Shown here: positions 1-8,230 of the stretch, piece after piece
How positions within the stretch are numbered: the stretch's first letter is position 1
How the letters are laid out: each line of letters begins with the position of its first letter
NCBI RefSeq assembly: GCF_003234185.1
Contig: NZ_QKSM01000001.1
Span: 124,001 to 188,000 of the forward strand
Source: Curtobacterium sp. MCSS17_008
GTDB taxonomy: Bacteria > Actinomycetota > Actinomycetes > Actinomycetales > Microbacteriaceae
Direction of reading: 5' to 3'
DNA length: 64,000 bases
The notes under the pieces: generated by a model
The model's input: the letters and a program-made list of their open reading frames with translations, nothing else
Database searches by the model: none
Told to the model about the DNA's origin: nothing
Position numbers and translations under genes: made by a program

Positions 1-437
1 TCGTTGATGAGCGCGGTGCCGATCCCGGTGCCGAGCGTCGTGACGACGACGAGCCCCTCCTTGCCCTTCGCGGCGCCGAACTGCTGCTCGGCGAACCCGG
101 CGGCGTCGGCGTCGTTGACGAAGTGGATGGACCGGCCGAGCTCCTTCTCGAACAGCGCCTCGGCCTCGAACCCGATCCACTTCTTCGACACGTTGGCGGC
201 GGACATGGTCTTGCCGCCGCGGACGATCGCGGGGAAGCACACGCCCACCGGCACGTCGGCAGCCGGTGCCAGCTCGTCGAGGATGGACTTCGCGACGGCG
301 ACGATGTCGTTCGGCCTGCCGCCCTCCGGCGTCGCCTTCTTGATCCGGTCGGTCTGCGGTTCGCCGGTGTCGACGTCGACGATCGCGCCCTTGATGCCCG
401 TACCGCCGATGTCGACGCCGACTGCGAGGGAGGTCAT
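1..437 (-). CDS. ppgK: Polyphosphate glucokinase, N-terminal part (gene runs off the left edge)
   Basis: ROK-family sugar kinase that phosphorylates glucose to glucose 6-phosphate using polyphosphate or ATP in the cytoplasm. About 145 N-terminal residues are visible. They include the phosphate-binding motif DIGGTGIKG near the start, then GVCFPAIV, the sugar-binding stretch FVNDADAAG with the catalytic Asp, and a second phosphate motif GTGIGTALIN at the edge. The ATG at 437 has an AGAAAGG ribosome binding site 7 nt upstream. The C-terminal half lies outside the window. The call rests on the actinobacterial PpgK-type N-terminus. An ATP-only glucokinase of the same ROK family cannot be fully excluded from this part. 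Confidence 0.85.
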   Translation of the reverse strand, partial: MTSLAVGVDIGGTGIKGAIVDVDTGEPQTDRIKKATPEGGRPNDIVAVAKSILDELAPAADVPVGVCFPAIVRGGKTMSAANVSKKWIGFEAEALFEKELGRSIHFVNDADAAGFAEQQFGAAKGKEGLVVVTTLGTGIGTALIN

Positions 438-465
438 GGGTGTGCCTTTCTGGGGAGGGGTTCCG

Positions 466-1329
466 TCAGGAGACGGTGAGGAGTTCCGCGCCGCGCTCGG
501 TGACGACGAGGGTGTGTTCGAACTGCGCGGTCCACGACTTGTCGCGGGTGCTGACGGTCCAGTCGTCCGACCAGATGTCCGCGTCGATCCCGCCGAGCGT
601 GAGCATGGGCTCGATCGTGAACACCATCCCGGGCTCGATGACGGTGTCGTACTGGGGCGCGTCGTAGTGGGGGATGATGAGCCCGGAGTGGAAGGCCCGG
701 CCGACGCCGTGTCCGGTGTAGTCGCGGACGACGCCGTAGCCGAAGCGCTTCGCGTACGCCTCGATCGCGCGGCCGATGACGTTGACCTGGCGGCCGGGAG
801 CCACGGCCTTGATGCCGCGACGCAGCGCCTCCTCGGTGCGGGTGACGAGGTCCTGCACCGCCGGGGCGGCCTCGCCCACGACGAAGGTGCGGTTCGTGTC
901 CCCGTGCATCCCGTCCTTGTAGGCGGTGATGTCGATGTTGACGAGGTCGCCCTCCTGCAGCACGGTGTCGTCCGGGATGCCGTGGCAGATGACCTCGTTC
1001 AGGCTCGAGCAGAGGGACTTCGGGTACCCGCGGTACCCGAGCGTCGAGGGGTACGCGCCGTGGGACACGACGAACTCGTGGCCGATCCGGTCGAGCTCGT
1101 CGGTGGTGACGCCGGGGCGGATGGCCGCACCGACGGCGTCGATCGCCTGCGAGGCGATGCGCCCGGCCGTGCGGATCCGCTCGACCTCCTCGGCGGTGTA
1201 GGTGTCGCCGTGGCCGTGCTCGTCGGGTTCGGCGCGTCCGACGTACTCGGGCCGTTCGATGTCCTTCGGGACGGGTCGCTGCGGAGAGATCCGGCCGGCG
1301 GTCAGGTGTCCGTGTGCGTCCCGGGGCAT
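466..1329 (-). CDS. map: Methionine aminopeptidase, type I
   Basis: Removes the initiator Met from nascent proteins using two metal ions. The 287-aa product has the metal ligands in order: Asp in NIDITAYKDG, Asp in GDTNRTF, His in the GHGVGRAFH block, Glu in TIEPM and Glu in QFEHT. An N-terminal extension of about 45 residues precedes the pita-bread fold, as in actinobacterial MapB-type enzymes. The open frame extends further upstream to 1479 but is Arg/Pro-rich. I start at the ATG at 1329 because a TAGAGT hexamer lies 7 nt in front of it, as in other leaderless genes here. It ends 28 bp before ppgK on the same strand. Confidence 0.93.
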   Translation of the reverse strand: MPRDAHGHLTAGRISPQRPVPKDIERPEYVGRAEPDEHGHGDTYTAEEVERIRTAGRIASQAIDAVGAAIRPGVTTDELDRIGHEFVVSHGAYPSTLGYRGYPKSLCSSLNEVICHGIPDDTVLQEGDLVNIDITAYKDGMHGDTNRTFVVGEAAPAVQDLVTRTEEALRRGIKAVAPGRQVNVIGRAIEAYAKRFGYGVVRDYTGHGVGRAFHSGLIIPHYDAPQYDTVIEPGMVFTIEPMLTLGGIDADIWSDDWTVSTRDKSWTAQFEHTLVVTERGAELLTVS

Positions 1330-1336
1330 GCCGTCC

Positions 1337-1342
1337 ACTCTA
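1337..1342 (-). promoter_or_regulatory. -10 hexamer of a likely leaderless map promoter
   Basis: TAGAGT on the minus strand, 7 nt before the map ATG. With transcription starting about 7 nt after a -10, the mRNA would begin at or next to the start codon. No ribosome binding site is visible. Confidence 0.5.
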
Positions 1343-1480
1343 ACCGGGTGCCGCGGCCCGCCGTCGCCCGGCTGCGCGGGGTCCCGCGGCGACACCGGCG
1401 TCCCGTGCGCACGTCGGCGCCACCGGTGCCTTCGACAGCCAGGGGATCCAGCCGTCCGGCGCACCGCCCACGCACGCACG

Positions 1481-1526
1481 CTGGAGGCCCGTCGCCGGTC
1501 TGCCGGGCCGGCACCGGGCCTCCCGG
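1481..1526. repeat. Dispersed GGAGGCnCG inverted repeat, degenerate copy
   Basis: Left arm CTGGAGGCCCG and right arm CGGGCCTCCC with imperfect pairing around a GC-rich centre. It lies between the divergent map and the 59-aa gene. It is the weakest full copy of the repeat family seen at 11304, 26173, 41458, 50225, 56561 and 61081. Confidence 0.55.
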
Positions 1527-1538
1527 CTGTGACGTGGG

Positions 1539-1544
1539 TACGGT
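1539..1544 (+). promoter_or_regulatory. -10 hexamer, likely leaderless promoter of the 59-aa gene
   Basis: TACGGT ends 6 nt before the ATG at 1551. No Shine-Dalgarno sequence is present in the 6-nt gap. Confidence 0.5.
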
Positions 1545-1550
1545 GGCGCC

Positions 1551-1730
1551 ATGAGCGACGAACGCATCGAGTCCCAGTGGTGGTTCAACGACAGGACGCA
1601 CGAGGTGGAGCAGGGGCCGCAGTCGCCCCAGCGCGACCGGATCGGCCCCTTCGCCACCCGTGACGAGGCGCAACACGCCCTGGACCGCATCAGGGCGAAC
1701 AACGAGCGCTGGGACGACGAGGACCAATAG
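1551..1730 (+). CDS. Small conserved SPOR-like protein (59 aa)
   Basis: A 59-aa acidic, tryptophan-containing protein starting MSDERIESQWWFNDRTHEVE. The block IGPFATRDEAQHALDRIRAN resembles the short alpha/beta SPOR-like peptides found beside glnA2 in Microbacteriaceae. There is no signal peptide and no membrane segment. A -10 hexamer directly precedes the ATG, so the message is probably leaderless. It ends 36 bp before glnA2 and may be cotranscribed with it. Function unknown; the SPOR link is a resemblance only. Confidence 0.75.
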   Translation: MSDERIESQWWFNDRTHEVEQGPQSPQRDRIGPFATRDEAQHALDRIRANNERWDDEDQ

Positions 1731-1766
1731 GCTGGGGCCCCCAGCAGCACCACGGAAAGGGCGTCC

Positions 1767-3104
1767 ATGGACAAGCAGACGGACTTCGTGCTCCGCACCA
1801 TCGAGGAGCGGGGCATCAAGTTCATCCGACTCTGGTTCACCGACGTCATCGGCACGCTGAAGTCCGTCGCGATCGCCCCGGCCGAGGTCGAGGGCGCCTT
1901 CGCGGAGGGCATCGGGTTCGACGGTTCCGCGATCGAGGGGCTGACGCGCAGCTACGAGGCCGACGTCCTGGCGCACCCGGACCCCTCGACGTTCCAGATC
2001 CTGCCGTGGCGGGGCGAGGTCGACCCGACCGCGCGCATGTTCTGCGACATCACAACGCCGGACGGCCAGCCCGCCGTGGCCGACCCGCGCAACGTGCTGA
2101 AGCGGACGCTGGCCAAGGCGAGCGACCGGGGCTTCACCTTCTACACGCACCCCGAGATCGAGTTCTACCTGCTGAAGAGCCGCGACTGGGCGGACGGCGG
2201 GCCGCAGCCCGTCGACCAGGCCGGCTACTTCGACAACGTCCCCGGCGGCAGCGCCCACGACTTCCGCCGCCGCTCCGTCCGGATGCTCGAGGACCTCGGC
2301 ATCTCGGTGGAGTTCTCCCACCACGAGGCCGGCCCCGGTCAGAACGAGATCGACCTCCGCTACGCGGACGCGCTGACGATGGCGGACAACATCATGACCT
2401 TCCGCACGGTGGTGAAGGAGGTCGCGATCGAGCAGGGCGTCTACGCCACGTTCATGCCGAAGCCGCTGTCCGGGCAGCCGGGCTCGGGCATGCACACGCA
2501 CGTGTCGCTCTTCGAGGGCGACCAGAACGCCTTCTACGAGGCCGGCGGCGAGTACCAGCTGTCGCAGACCGCGAAGCACTTCATCGCGGGCGTGCTGCGC
2601 CACGCGCCGGAGATCACCGCCGTCACGAACCAGTTCGTCAACTCGTACAAGCGCCTCTGGGGCGGCGACGAGGCCCCGTCCTTCGTGACCTGGGGCCACA
2701 ACAACCGCTCGGCCCTCGTGCGCGTCCCGCTGTACAAGCCGAACAAGGGCCAGTCAGCGCGCGTCGAGTACCGCGGCATCGACTCGGCGGCCAACCCGTA
2801 CCTGGCGTACTCGCTGCTCCTCGCGGCGGGCCTCAAGGGCATCGACGAGGGCTACGAGCTCCCGCCGGAGGCCGAGGACAACGTCTGGAGCCTGTCGGAC
2901 GCCGAGCGCAAGGCCCTCGGCTACAAGCAGCTCCCGGCGAGCCTCGACCACGCCCTCGGGCTGATGGAGGACTCGGAACTCGTCGCCGAGACGCTGGGCG
3001 AGCAGGTCTTCAACTACGTGCTGCTCAACAAGCGGCAGGAGTGGAAGGCCTACCGCGACCAGGTCACGCCGTTCGAGCTCCGCACGAACCTCGGCGCGCT
3101 CTAG
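1767..3104 (+). CDS. glnA2: Glutamine synthetase, type I, GlnA2 class
   Basis: A 445-aa GS-I-fold enzyme with the catalytic signatures IGFDGSAIEG near residue 55, FSHHEAGPGQNEID near 190, the ATP-binding region MPKPLSGQPGSGMHTH near 230-245, and NRSALVRVP. It is shorter than the 474-aa GlnA1 encoded at 11436 and matches the length and N-terminus (MDKQTDFVLRTIEERG) of actinobacterial GlnA2. In that group GlnA2 is a secondary enzyme; its substrate preference cannot be read from sequence. It is followed 22 bp later by glnE on the same strand, a conserved pairing. Unlike glnA1 it has no GlnR box upstream. Confidence 0.92.
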   Translation: MDKQTDFVLRTIEERGIKFIRLWFTDVIGTLKSVAIAPAEVEGAFAEGIGFDGSAIEGLTRSYEADVLAHPDPSTFQILPWRGEVDPTARMFCDITTPDGQPAVADPRNVLKRTLAKASDRGFTFYTHPEIEFYLLKSRDWADGGPQPVDQAGYFDNVPGGSAHDFRRRSVRMLEDLGISVEFSHHEAGPGQNEIDLRYADALTMADNIMTFRTVVKEVAIEQGVYATFMPKPLSGQPGSGMHTHVSLFEGDQNAFYEAGGEYQLSQTAKHFIAGVLRHAPEITAVTNQFVNSYKRLWGGDEAPSFVTWGHNNRSALVRVPLYKPNKGQSARVEYRGIDSAANPYLAYSLLLAAGLKGIDEGYELPPEAEDNVWSLSDAERKALGYKQLPASLDHALGLMEDSELVAETLGEQVFNYVLLNKRQEWKAYRDQVTPFELRTNLGAL

Positions 3105-3126
3105 CAGTCGCCCGGAGCAACCACGC

Positions 3127-6099
3127 ATGACCGGTCGGACGAGGACGTCCCGTTCCGAGATGGCCCGCCTGGGCTTCGCGGAGCTGTCGGAGAGCCTGGA
3201 GCGGATCGCCGGACTGGAGGCACGGTTCGGCCCCGAGATGCGGGTGCCGGTCACGGATGCCCCCGCCGTGTGGGAGTCGACGGCCGATCCGGACGGCGCG
3301 CTGCGGCTGCTGGAGCGGCTGCTCGAACGGGCACCCGACGAGCTGCGACCGGTGCTGGCGGACGCGGACGCCACGGAGCGGCTCGTCCGCCTGCTCGGCG
3401 CGTCGGTCGGGCTCGGGGAGTTCCTGCACCGCCGACCGGCCGAGATCGCGCTGCTGCTCGAACCGGTCACGCCGCCGTGGTCGCAGGAGGCGTACAGCGC
3501 GTCCCTGGCCGAGGCCGTCGACGGCGCCTCGGGCGAGGATGCCCGCGTGCGGCTCCGCGTCCGCTACCGCCGGCACCTGGCACAGATCGCGCTGTTCGAC
3601 GTGCTGCACCCCGCACCGACCGAGGCGTTCCCCGTCGTCGCCGCGGGTCTCGCCGACCTCGCGGGCGCCGCACTCGAGGCCGCGGTGGCCGTCGCCCGGC
3701 GCGAGGTCCCGTTCCCCGCGGCCGACGTCGACGCGACCCCGCTCGCGGTCATCGCGATGGGCAAGGCCGGTGCCCGCGAGCTCAACTACGTCAGCGACGT
3801 CGACGTCATCTTCGTCACCGAGCCCACGCGGGACGACGACGCGGACACCGGCGTCGGCACCGACCGCGCCGTGCTCGTCGCCACGCGTTTGGCGATCGCC
3901 GCGACGCACGCGATCACCGACCTCGCCGCCGAGCCGGCGCTCTGGGAGGTCGACGCGAACCTCCGGCCGGAGGGCAAGGACGGTGCGCTCGTCCGGACGC
4001 TCGACTCGCACGTGGCGTACTACGAGCGGTGGGCCAAGGGGTGGGAGTTCCAGGCGCTGCTCAAGGCCCGGCCCATCGCCGGCAGCCGCGACCTGGGGGA
4101 GCGCTACGCGGCCGCGGTGGCCCCGTTCGTGTGGACCTCGGCCGGGCGGCCCGGGTTCGTCGAGTCCGTGCAGCGGATGCGGGAGCGGGTGACCGAGCAC
4201 ATCCCGGACGACGAGGTCGACCGGCAGCTCAAGCTCGGGCCGGGCGGCCTGCGCGACGTGGAGTTCACCGTGCAGCTGCTCCAGCTCGTGCACGGGCGTG
4301 ACGACGAGACCGTCCGGGTGCGGTCGACGCTCGAGGCCATGGACGCCCTGGCGGCGGCGGGCTACGTCGGTCGTGCGGAGGCGGCTCGCTTCGGCCCCGA
4401 CTACGCCCTGCTGCGCCTGCTCGAGCACCGGATCCAGCTCCGGCGGCTGCAACGCACCCACCTCATGCCGAGTGACGAGGACGAGCTCCGGGTGCTCGCC
4501 CGCTCGACCGGACTCGCCACCTCGGCGGCCGCGCTGGAGCAGCGCTGGCGCGGCGTGAAGCTCGAGGTCCGTGGGCTGCACGAGCGCCTGTTCTACCGGC
4601 CGCTGCTGTCGGCGGTGGCGGCGACCGACGGCGAGATCGTGCTCACGAGCGACCAGGCCGCCGACCGCCTCGGCGCCATCGGCTTCGCGGACCCGGCCGG
4701 CGCACTCGGGCACATCCGGGCGCTCACGCAGGGCACGAGCCGGCGAGCCGCGATCCAGCGGAACCTGTTGCCCGTGCTCCTGAGGTGGATGGCCGAGGGA
4801 CCGGCGCCGGACCGGGCCCTGCTCGCGTTCCGGCGGCTGAGCGACACGCTGGGGGAGTCGAGCTGGTTCCTCAGGATGCTCCGCGACTCGTCCGGGGCCG
4901 CGCACTCGCTGACGACGGTGTTGTCCGAGTCGGCGTTCCTCGCCGGGCTGCTCGAGCGCTTCCCCGAGGCAGTCGCCTGGCTGGACGAGCCCGAGGCCCT
5001 CCTCCGACCCCGCCCGCTCGAGTCGCTCCTCGCCGAGCACGCCGCGACGACCGCGCGACACGGCCAGGACGTCGACGGTGCTGCCGCGCTCGTGCGGTCG
5101 GCCCGACGACGCGAGACGCTCCGACTCGGCATGGCCGCCGTGCTCGGGTACCTCGACGTCGACGCGCTCGGACCGGCACTGTCCGACGTCACCGAGGCGA
5201 CGCTCGCGGGCGCACTCGCCCTCGCGCGCCGCGACGCCCCGCCCGAGCTCGCATTCGGCATCGTCGCGATGGGGCGGTTCGGGGGTCGGGAACTCGGGTT
5301 CGGCTCCGACGCCGACGTGCTGTACGTCTACCGAGCCCCGGATGACCTGGCGCCCGAGCGGGCCTCACGCGCCGCACAGACGATCGTCCGCGAGCTCTCG
5401 CGCCTGACGGACGACGCCATCCACCCGTTCGAGCTCGACACCGACCTGCGGCCCGAGGGCAAGAACGGCCCGGTGGTGCGCACGCTCGACTCCTACGGCG
5501 CGTACTACGCCCGCTGGTCGCTGACCTGGGAGGCGCAGGCGCTGCTGCGGGCCCGGGGGGCGGTCGGCGACGACGCGCTCCTCCGTGACTTCGAGCACCT
5601 GGCCGACCGGACCCGCTACCCGGACCAGATCGACGACCGGGAGGTCCGCGAGGTGCGCCGCATCAAGGCGCGCGTGGAGTCCGAACGGCTGCCGCGCGGC
5701 GCCGACCCCGCCCGACACCTCAAGCTCGGCCGCGGGTCGCTCAGCGACGTCGAGTGGTTCGTGCAGTTGCTACAGCTGCAGCACGCGACGAACGTACCGG
5801 GACTCCGCACGACCTCGACGCTCGAGGCCCTCGACGCCGCGACGGCGGCCGGGCTCGTCGCCGCAGCGGACGCCGAGCGGCTCGGGGCGGCCTGGCGGTT
5901 CGCGTCGCGGACCCGAAGCGCGCTCGTGCTCTGGTCGGGGAAGACGACCGACGTGCTGCCGGTCGACCGCGTGCAGCTCGAGGGCATCGCCCGCCTGATG
6001 GAGTACCCGCCGGGGTCCGCGTCGCAGCTCGAGGACGACTACCTGGGTGTGACCCGACGAGCGCGGCAGGTGTTCGAGCGCGAGTTCTACGGCGCCTGA
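3127..6099 (+). CDS. glnE: Bifunctional glutamine synthetase adenylyltransferase / adenylyl-removing enzyme
   Basis: Adds AMP to, and removes AMP from, the regulatory Tyr of GlnA1 according to nitrogen status. The 990-aa length is that of a full two-domain GlnE. The N-terminal nucleotidyltransferase domain carries MGKAGARELN then the metal-binding SDVD at 223-226. The C-terminal domain carries MGRFGGRELGFG then SDAD at about 727-730. Each is followed by the conserved LRPEGK...GPxVRTLDS block. Both active sites look intact. It starts 22 bp after glnA2, and the ATG at 3127 is the first in frame. The target is most likely GlnA1 (11436), which has the matching Tyr. Confidence 0.96.
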   Translation: MTGRTRTSRSEMARLGFAELSESLERIAGLEARFGPEMRVPVTDAPAVWESTADPDGALRLLERLLERAPDELRPVLADADATERLVRLLGASVGLGEFLHRRPAEIALLLEPVTPPWSQEAYSASLAEAVDGASGEDARVRLRVRYRRHLAQIALFDVLHPAPTEAFPVVAAGLADLAGAALEAAVAVARREVPFPAADVDATPLAVIAMGKAGARELNYVSDVDVIFVTEPTRDDDADTGVGTDRAVLVATRLAIAATHAITDLAAEPALWEVDANLRPEGKDGALVRTLDSHVAYYERWAKGWEFQALLKARPIAGSRDLGERYAAAVAPFVWTSAGRPGFVESVQRMRERVTEHIPDDEVDRQLKLGPGGLRDVEFTVQLLQLVHGRDDETVRVRSTLEAMDALAAAGYVGRAEAARFGPDYALLRLLEHRIQLRRLQRTHLMPSDEDELRVLARSTGLATSAAALEQRWRGVKLEVRGLHERLFYRPLLSAVAATDGEIVLTSDQAADRLGAIGFADPAGALGHIRALTQGTSRRAAIQRNLLPVLLRWMAEGPAPDRALLAFRRLSDTLGESSWFLRMLRDSSGAAHSLTTVLSESAFLAGLLERFPEAVAWLDEPEALLRPRPLESLLAEHAATTARHGQDVDGAAALVRSARRRETLRLGMAAVLGYLDVDALGPALSDVTEATLAGALALARRDAPPELAFGIVAMGRFGGRELGFGSDADVLYVYRAPDDLAPERASRAAQTIVRELSRLTDDAIHPFELDTDLRPEGKNGPVVRTLDSYGAYYARWSLTWEAQALLRARGAVGDDALLRDFEHLADRTRYPDQIDDREVREVRRIKARVESERLPRGADPARHLKLGRGSLSDVEWFVQLLQLQHATNVPGLRTTSTLEALDAATAAGLVAAADAERLGAAWRFASRTRSALVLWSGKTTDVLPVDRVQLEGIARLMEYPPGSASQLEDDYLGVTRRARQVFEREFYGA

Positions 6100-6625
6100 C
6101 CGAGGCCCGGTGGTGGGCCCGTCGGGCGACGACACGCCCGGATGAACGTATCTCGCGTGAAGGTGACATGTCGTCAAGGGTGAATTCCTCGTGACGAGGG
6201 GTGTCCCCCGACTGCCCATGGGGTGTACCCCGTCCTGTCCGCCCCGGAACCACTCCTCGCAGCTGGGGATCAGGTTCCGAGCGCCCGGTTCCTGCCCGCG
6301 TGCGGTGCGGCACGCCGAGCGCGCGAACCAAACCGTGAACGGGGCTTTCCTCCGATGCGCGGGCCGAGCATCCCGGTCGGCGGTGCCGGTGCGCACGGAG
6401 TGTGAGCGCTCCCGCCCGGTCCGCCGTGGTGCTGTCAGCAGCACTGCGGACACAGGAGGTGTGCCGCGAGGCGGACAGGTGTGTACCCCGTAACACGCTC
6501 GCAATGCCCCCGGACGGGGGTCGCGTTGCGCGGCAGCGCCGGTTCTGCATCAATGGCCTCACCCGAACCGGCCATGGTTCCCCGATGAAGCGGAATCCCC
6601 ACCTCGAACGTTGAAGCAGGGATCG
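6100..6625. other. Long intergenic leader of the exopolysaccharide operon
   Basis: About 525 bp without a convincing gene on either strand. It contains a perfect short palindrome CCTCGTGACGAGG at 6187-6199, the palindrome GGGGTGTACCCC at 6220-6231, a second GTGTACCCC at about 6480, and a hairpin-prone CCCCCG/CGGGGG stretch near 6507-6522 flanked by CGCAA and TTGCG. No riboswitch class is recognised. The length and paired palindromes suggest a regulated promoter region for the downstream operon, but no promoter can be pinned down. Confidence 0.45.
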
Positions 6626-8230
6626 ATGTTCACCTTCATTCTGCAGATCCGGCAGATGGTCGAAGGGCACCCCGAGTTCTACCTGTTCGCCGTGTACTCC
6701 GCGGTGATCTGGTTGCTCTGGCTGCTCAAGGTCATCCTGTCGGCCCGCTACCGCCCCTACACCGGCACCTTCGTCGGGACGACCAGCGTGGTCGTCCCCG
6801 TCGTCGACGAGCCGATCGACCTCTTCCGTGACGTGATCGGCCGCATGGTCGAACAGGGTCCCGGCGAGATCATCGTCGTCATCAACGGCGCGCGGAACGA
6901 GGCGCTCGAGCAGATCTGCGACGAGTTCGCCCCGCTCGTCCGCTGGACCCACACCACCATCCCGGGCAAGCGCAACGCCGTCAAGGTCGGTACCGAGATG
7001 TCGACCGGTGACATCACGGTGCTCGTCGACTCGGACACGGTCTGGACCCCCGGCACGCTCTCCGAGCTGCTCAAGCCGTTCGCCGACGAGTCCGTCGGCG
7101 GCGTCACCACCCGCCAGCGCATCCTCGAGCCGACCCGCTCGTGGATCACCCGCTGGGCGGACTGGCTCGAGAACTCCCGCGCGCTCTACTCGATGCCGGC
7201 ACAGAGCGTGCTCGGGCAGATCGGGTGCCTGCCCGGACGGACGATCGCGTTCCGCCGCAGCATCCTGGTGCGTGTCATGGACCGCTTCATGCACGAGGAG
7301 TTCATGGGGGTGTTCCTCGAGGTGTCCGACGACCGGACGCTGACGAACCTGACGCTCAAGGAGGGGTACCGGACCGTCTACCAGTACACGTCGCTGGTCT
7401 ACACGGACGCCCCGCTGCAGGTGAAGAAGCTGTTCAAGCAGCAGCTCCGCTGGGCCCGCGGCTCGCAGTACAACACACTGCGGATGCTCCCGTGGATGCT
7501 CGGGCACGCGCCGATCCTGGCCGTGTTCTTCCTCACCGACATCATCCTGCCGTTCATGCTGTTCGGCGTGATCGCCGGTTGGATCTACCGGGCGCTCACC
7601 GGGCAGGGCGAGAACCTGTACCAGGGCATCCTGTCGCAGTACGGCTTCTCGACGGGCTTCGTCTACGTCGCCGGCCTGATGGTCGTGTCGAGCGTGCTGA
7701 GCATGGCGATCCGGCAGATGCGGCACCTGGCGGAGAAGCCGAGCGACTTCTTCCGCCTGCCGATGTTCATCATCGTGTCGACGTTCTTCCTCATGCCGAT
7801 CCGGCTCGTCGGGTTCTTCCGCCTGGCGCACGCGTCCGGTTGGGGGACGCGCGCCGGTGCGTACGCCGGCGGTCCGGTGGAGCAGGACCCTGCGGACGCC
7901 GTCCAGCCGACCGCGCTCGGTACCCCGCCCGTCAGCCCCGTCGACGCCGGTCTGCCGCCGGTGGACCGTACCGACCTCGCGCAGTCCCGGGTGGACGTCG
8001 GCGACCAGGCCGCGGCCGATCGAGCGTTCGACGAGCTCTTCGGGGCCGATGCCACGACCAACTCGACCGCGACGGTCCTCGCCACCCGCCGCTCGGCCGC
8101 GACCGCGGCTGCGGCTGCGTCGACCGGCCGTCCGGCACCCTCGAAGACCCGCCGGGTCAACCCCTACGCGGCGATCCCGTACGGCATCGGGGTCGCGATC
8201 CTCGCCCTGGAGGCGTTCCTCATTGTCTGA
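6626..8230 (+). CDS. Processive family 2 glycosyltransferase (hyaluronan/cellulose synthase-like membrane protein)
   Basis: An inner-membrane polysaccharide synthase of about 534 aa. Order: N-terminal membrane helix (FYLFAVYSAVIWLLWLLKV), a GT2 catalytic domain with SVVVPVVDEP, the DSD nucleotide-sugar motif (VLVDSDTVW), SDDRTLTN in place of the synthase GDDR motif, and the processivity motif QQLRW, then four or more membrane helices and an Ala-rich cytoplasmic tail. The last ~30 residues form another hydrophobic helix. I use the ATG at 6626 because AGCAGGGA lies just before it; a TTG at 6611 is an alternative. The stop overlaps the next gene by 8 nt. The UDP-glucose dehydrogenase two genes on suggests UDP-glucuronate is one substrate. 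Confidence 0.85.
   Translation: MFTFILQIRQMVEGHPEFYLFAVYSAVIWLLWLLKVILSARYRPYTGTFVGTTSVVVPVVDEPIDLFRDVIGRMVEQGPGEIIVVINGARNEALEQICDEFAPLVRWTHTTIPGKRNAVKVGTEMSTGDITVLVDSDTVWTPGTLSELLKPFADESVGGVTTRQRILEPTRSWITRWADWLENSRALYSMPAQSVLGQIGCLPGRTIAFRRSILVRVMDRFMHEEFMGVFLEVSDDRTLTNLTLKEGYRTVYQYTSLVYTDAPLQVKKLFKQQLRWARGSQYNTLRMLPWMLGHAPILAVFFLTDIILPFMLFGVIAGWIYRALTGQGENLYQGILSQYGFSTGFVYVAGLMVVSSVLSMAIRQMRHLAEKPSDFFRLPMFIIVSTFFLMPIRLVGFFRLAHASGWGTRAGAYAGGPVEQDPADAVQPTALGTPPVSPVDAGLPPVDRTDLAQSRVDVGDQAAADRAFDELFGADATTNSTATVLATRRSAATAAAAASTGRPAPSKTRRVNPYAAIPYGIGVAILALEAFLIV

Noticed and set aside
1731-1766. GlnR box upstream of glnA2
   Set aside because: The 36-bp gap has no GTnAC-n6-GAAAC pattern, unlike glnA1 and amtB.
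3064-5061. 665-aa minus-strand open frame opposite glnE
   Set aside because: It is the antisense shadow of glnE: Arg/Gly/Leu-rich with no family motif. The plus strand carries a complete 990-aa enzyme.
6100-6610. c-di-AMP or other known riboswitch before the polysaccharide operon
   Set aside because: I looked for the conserved cores of known actinobacterial riboswitches and saw none; only short palindromes are visible.
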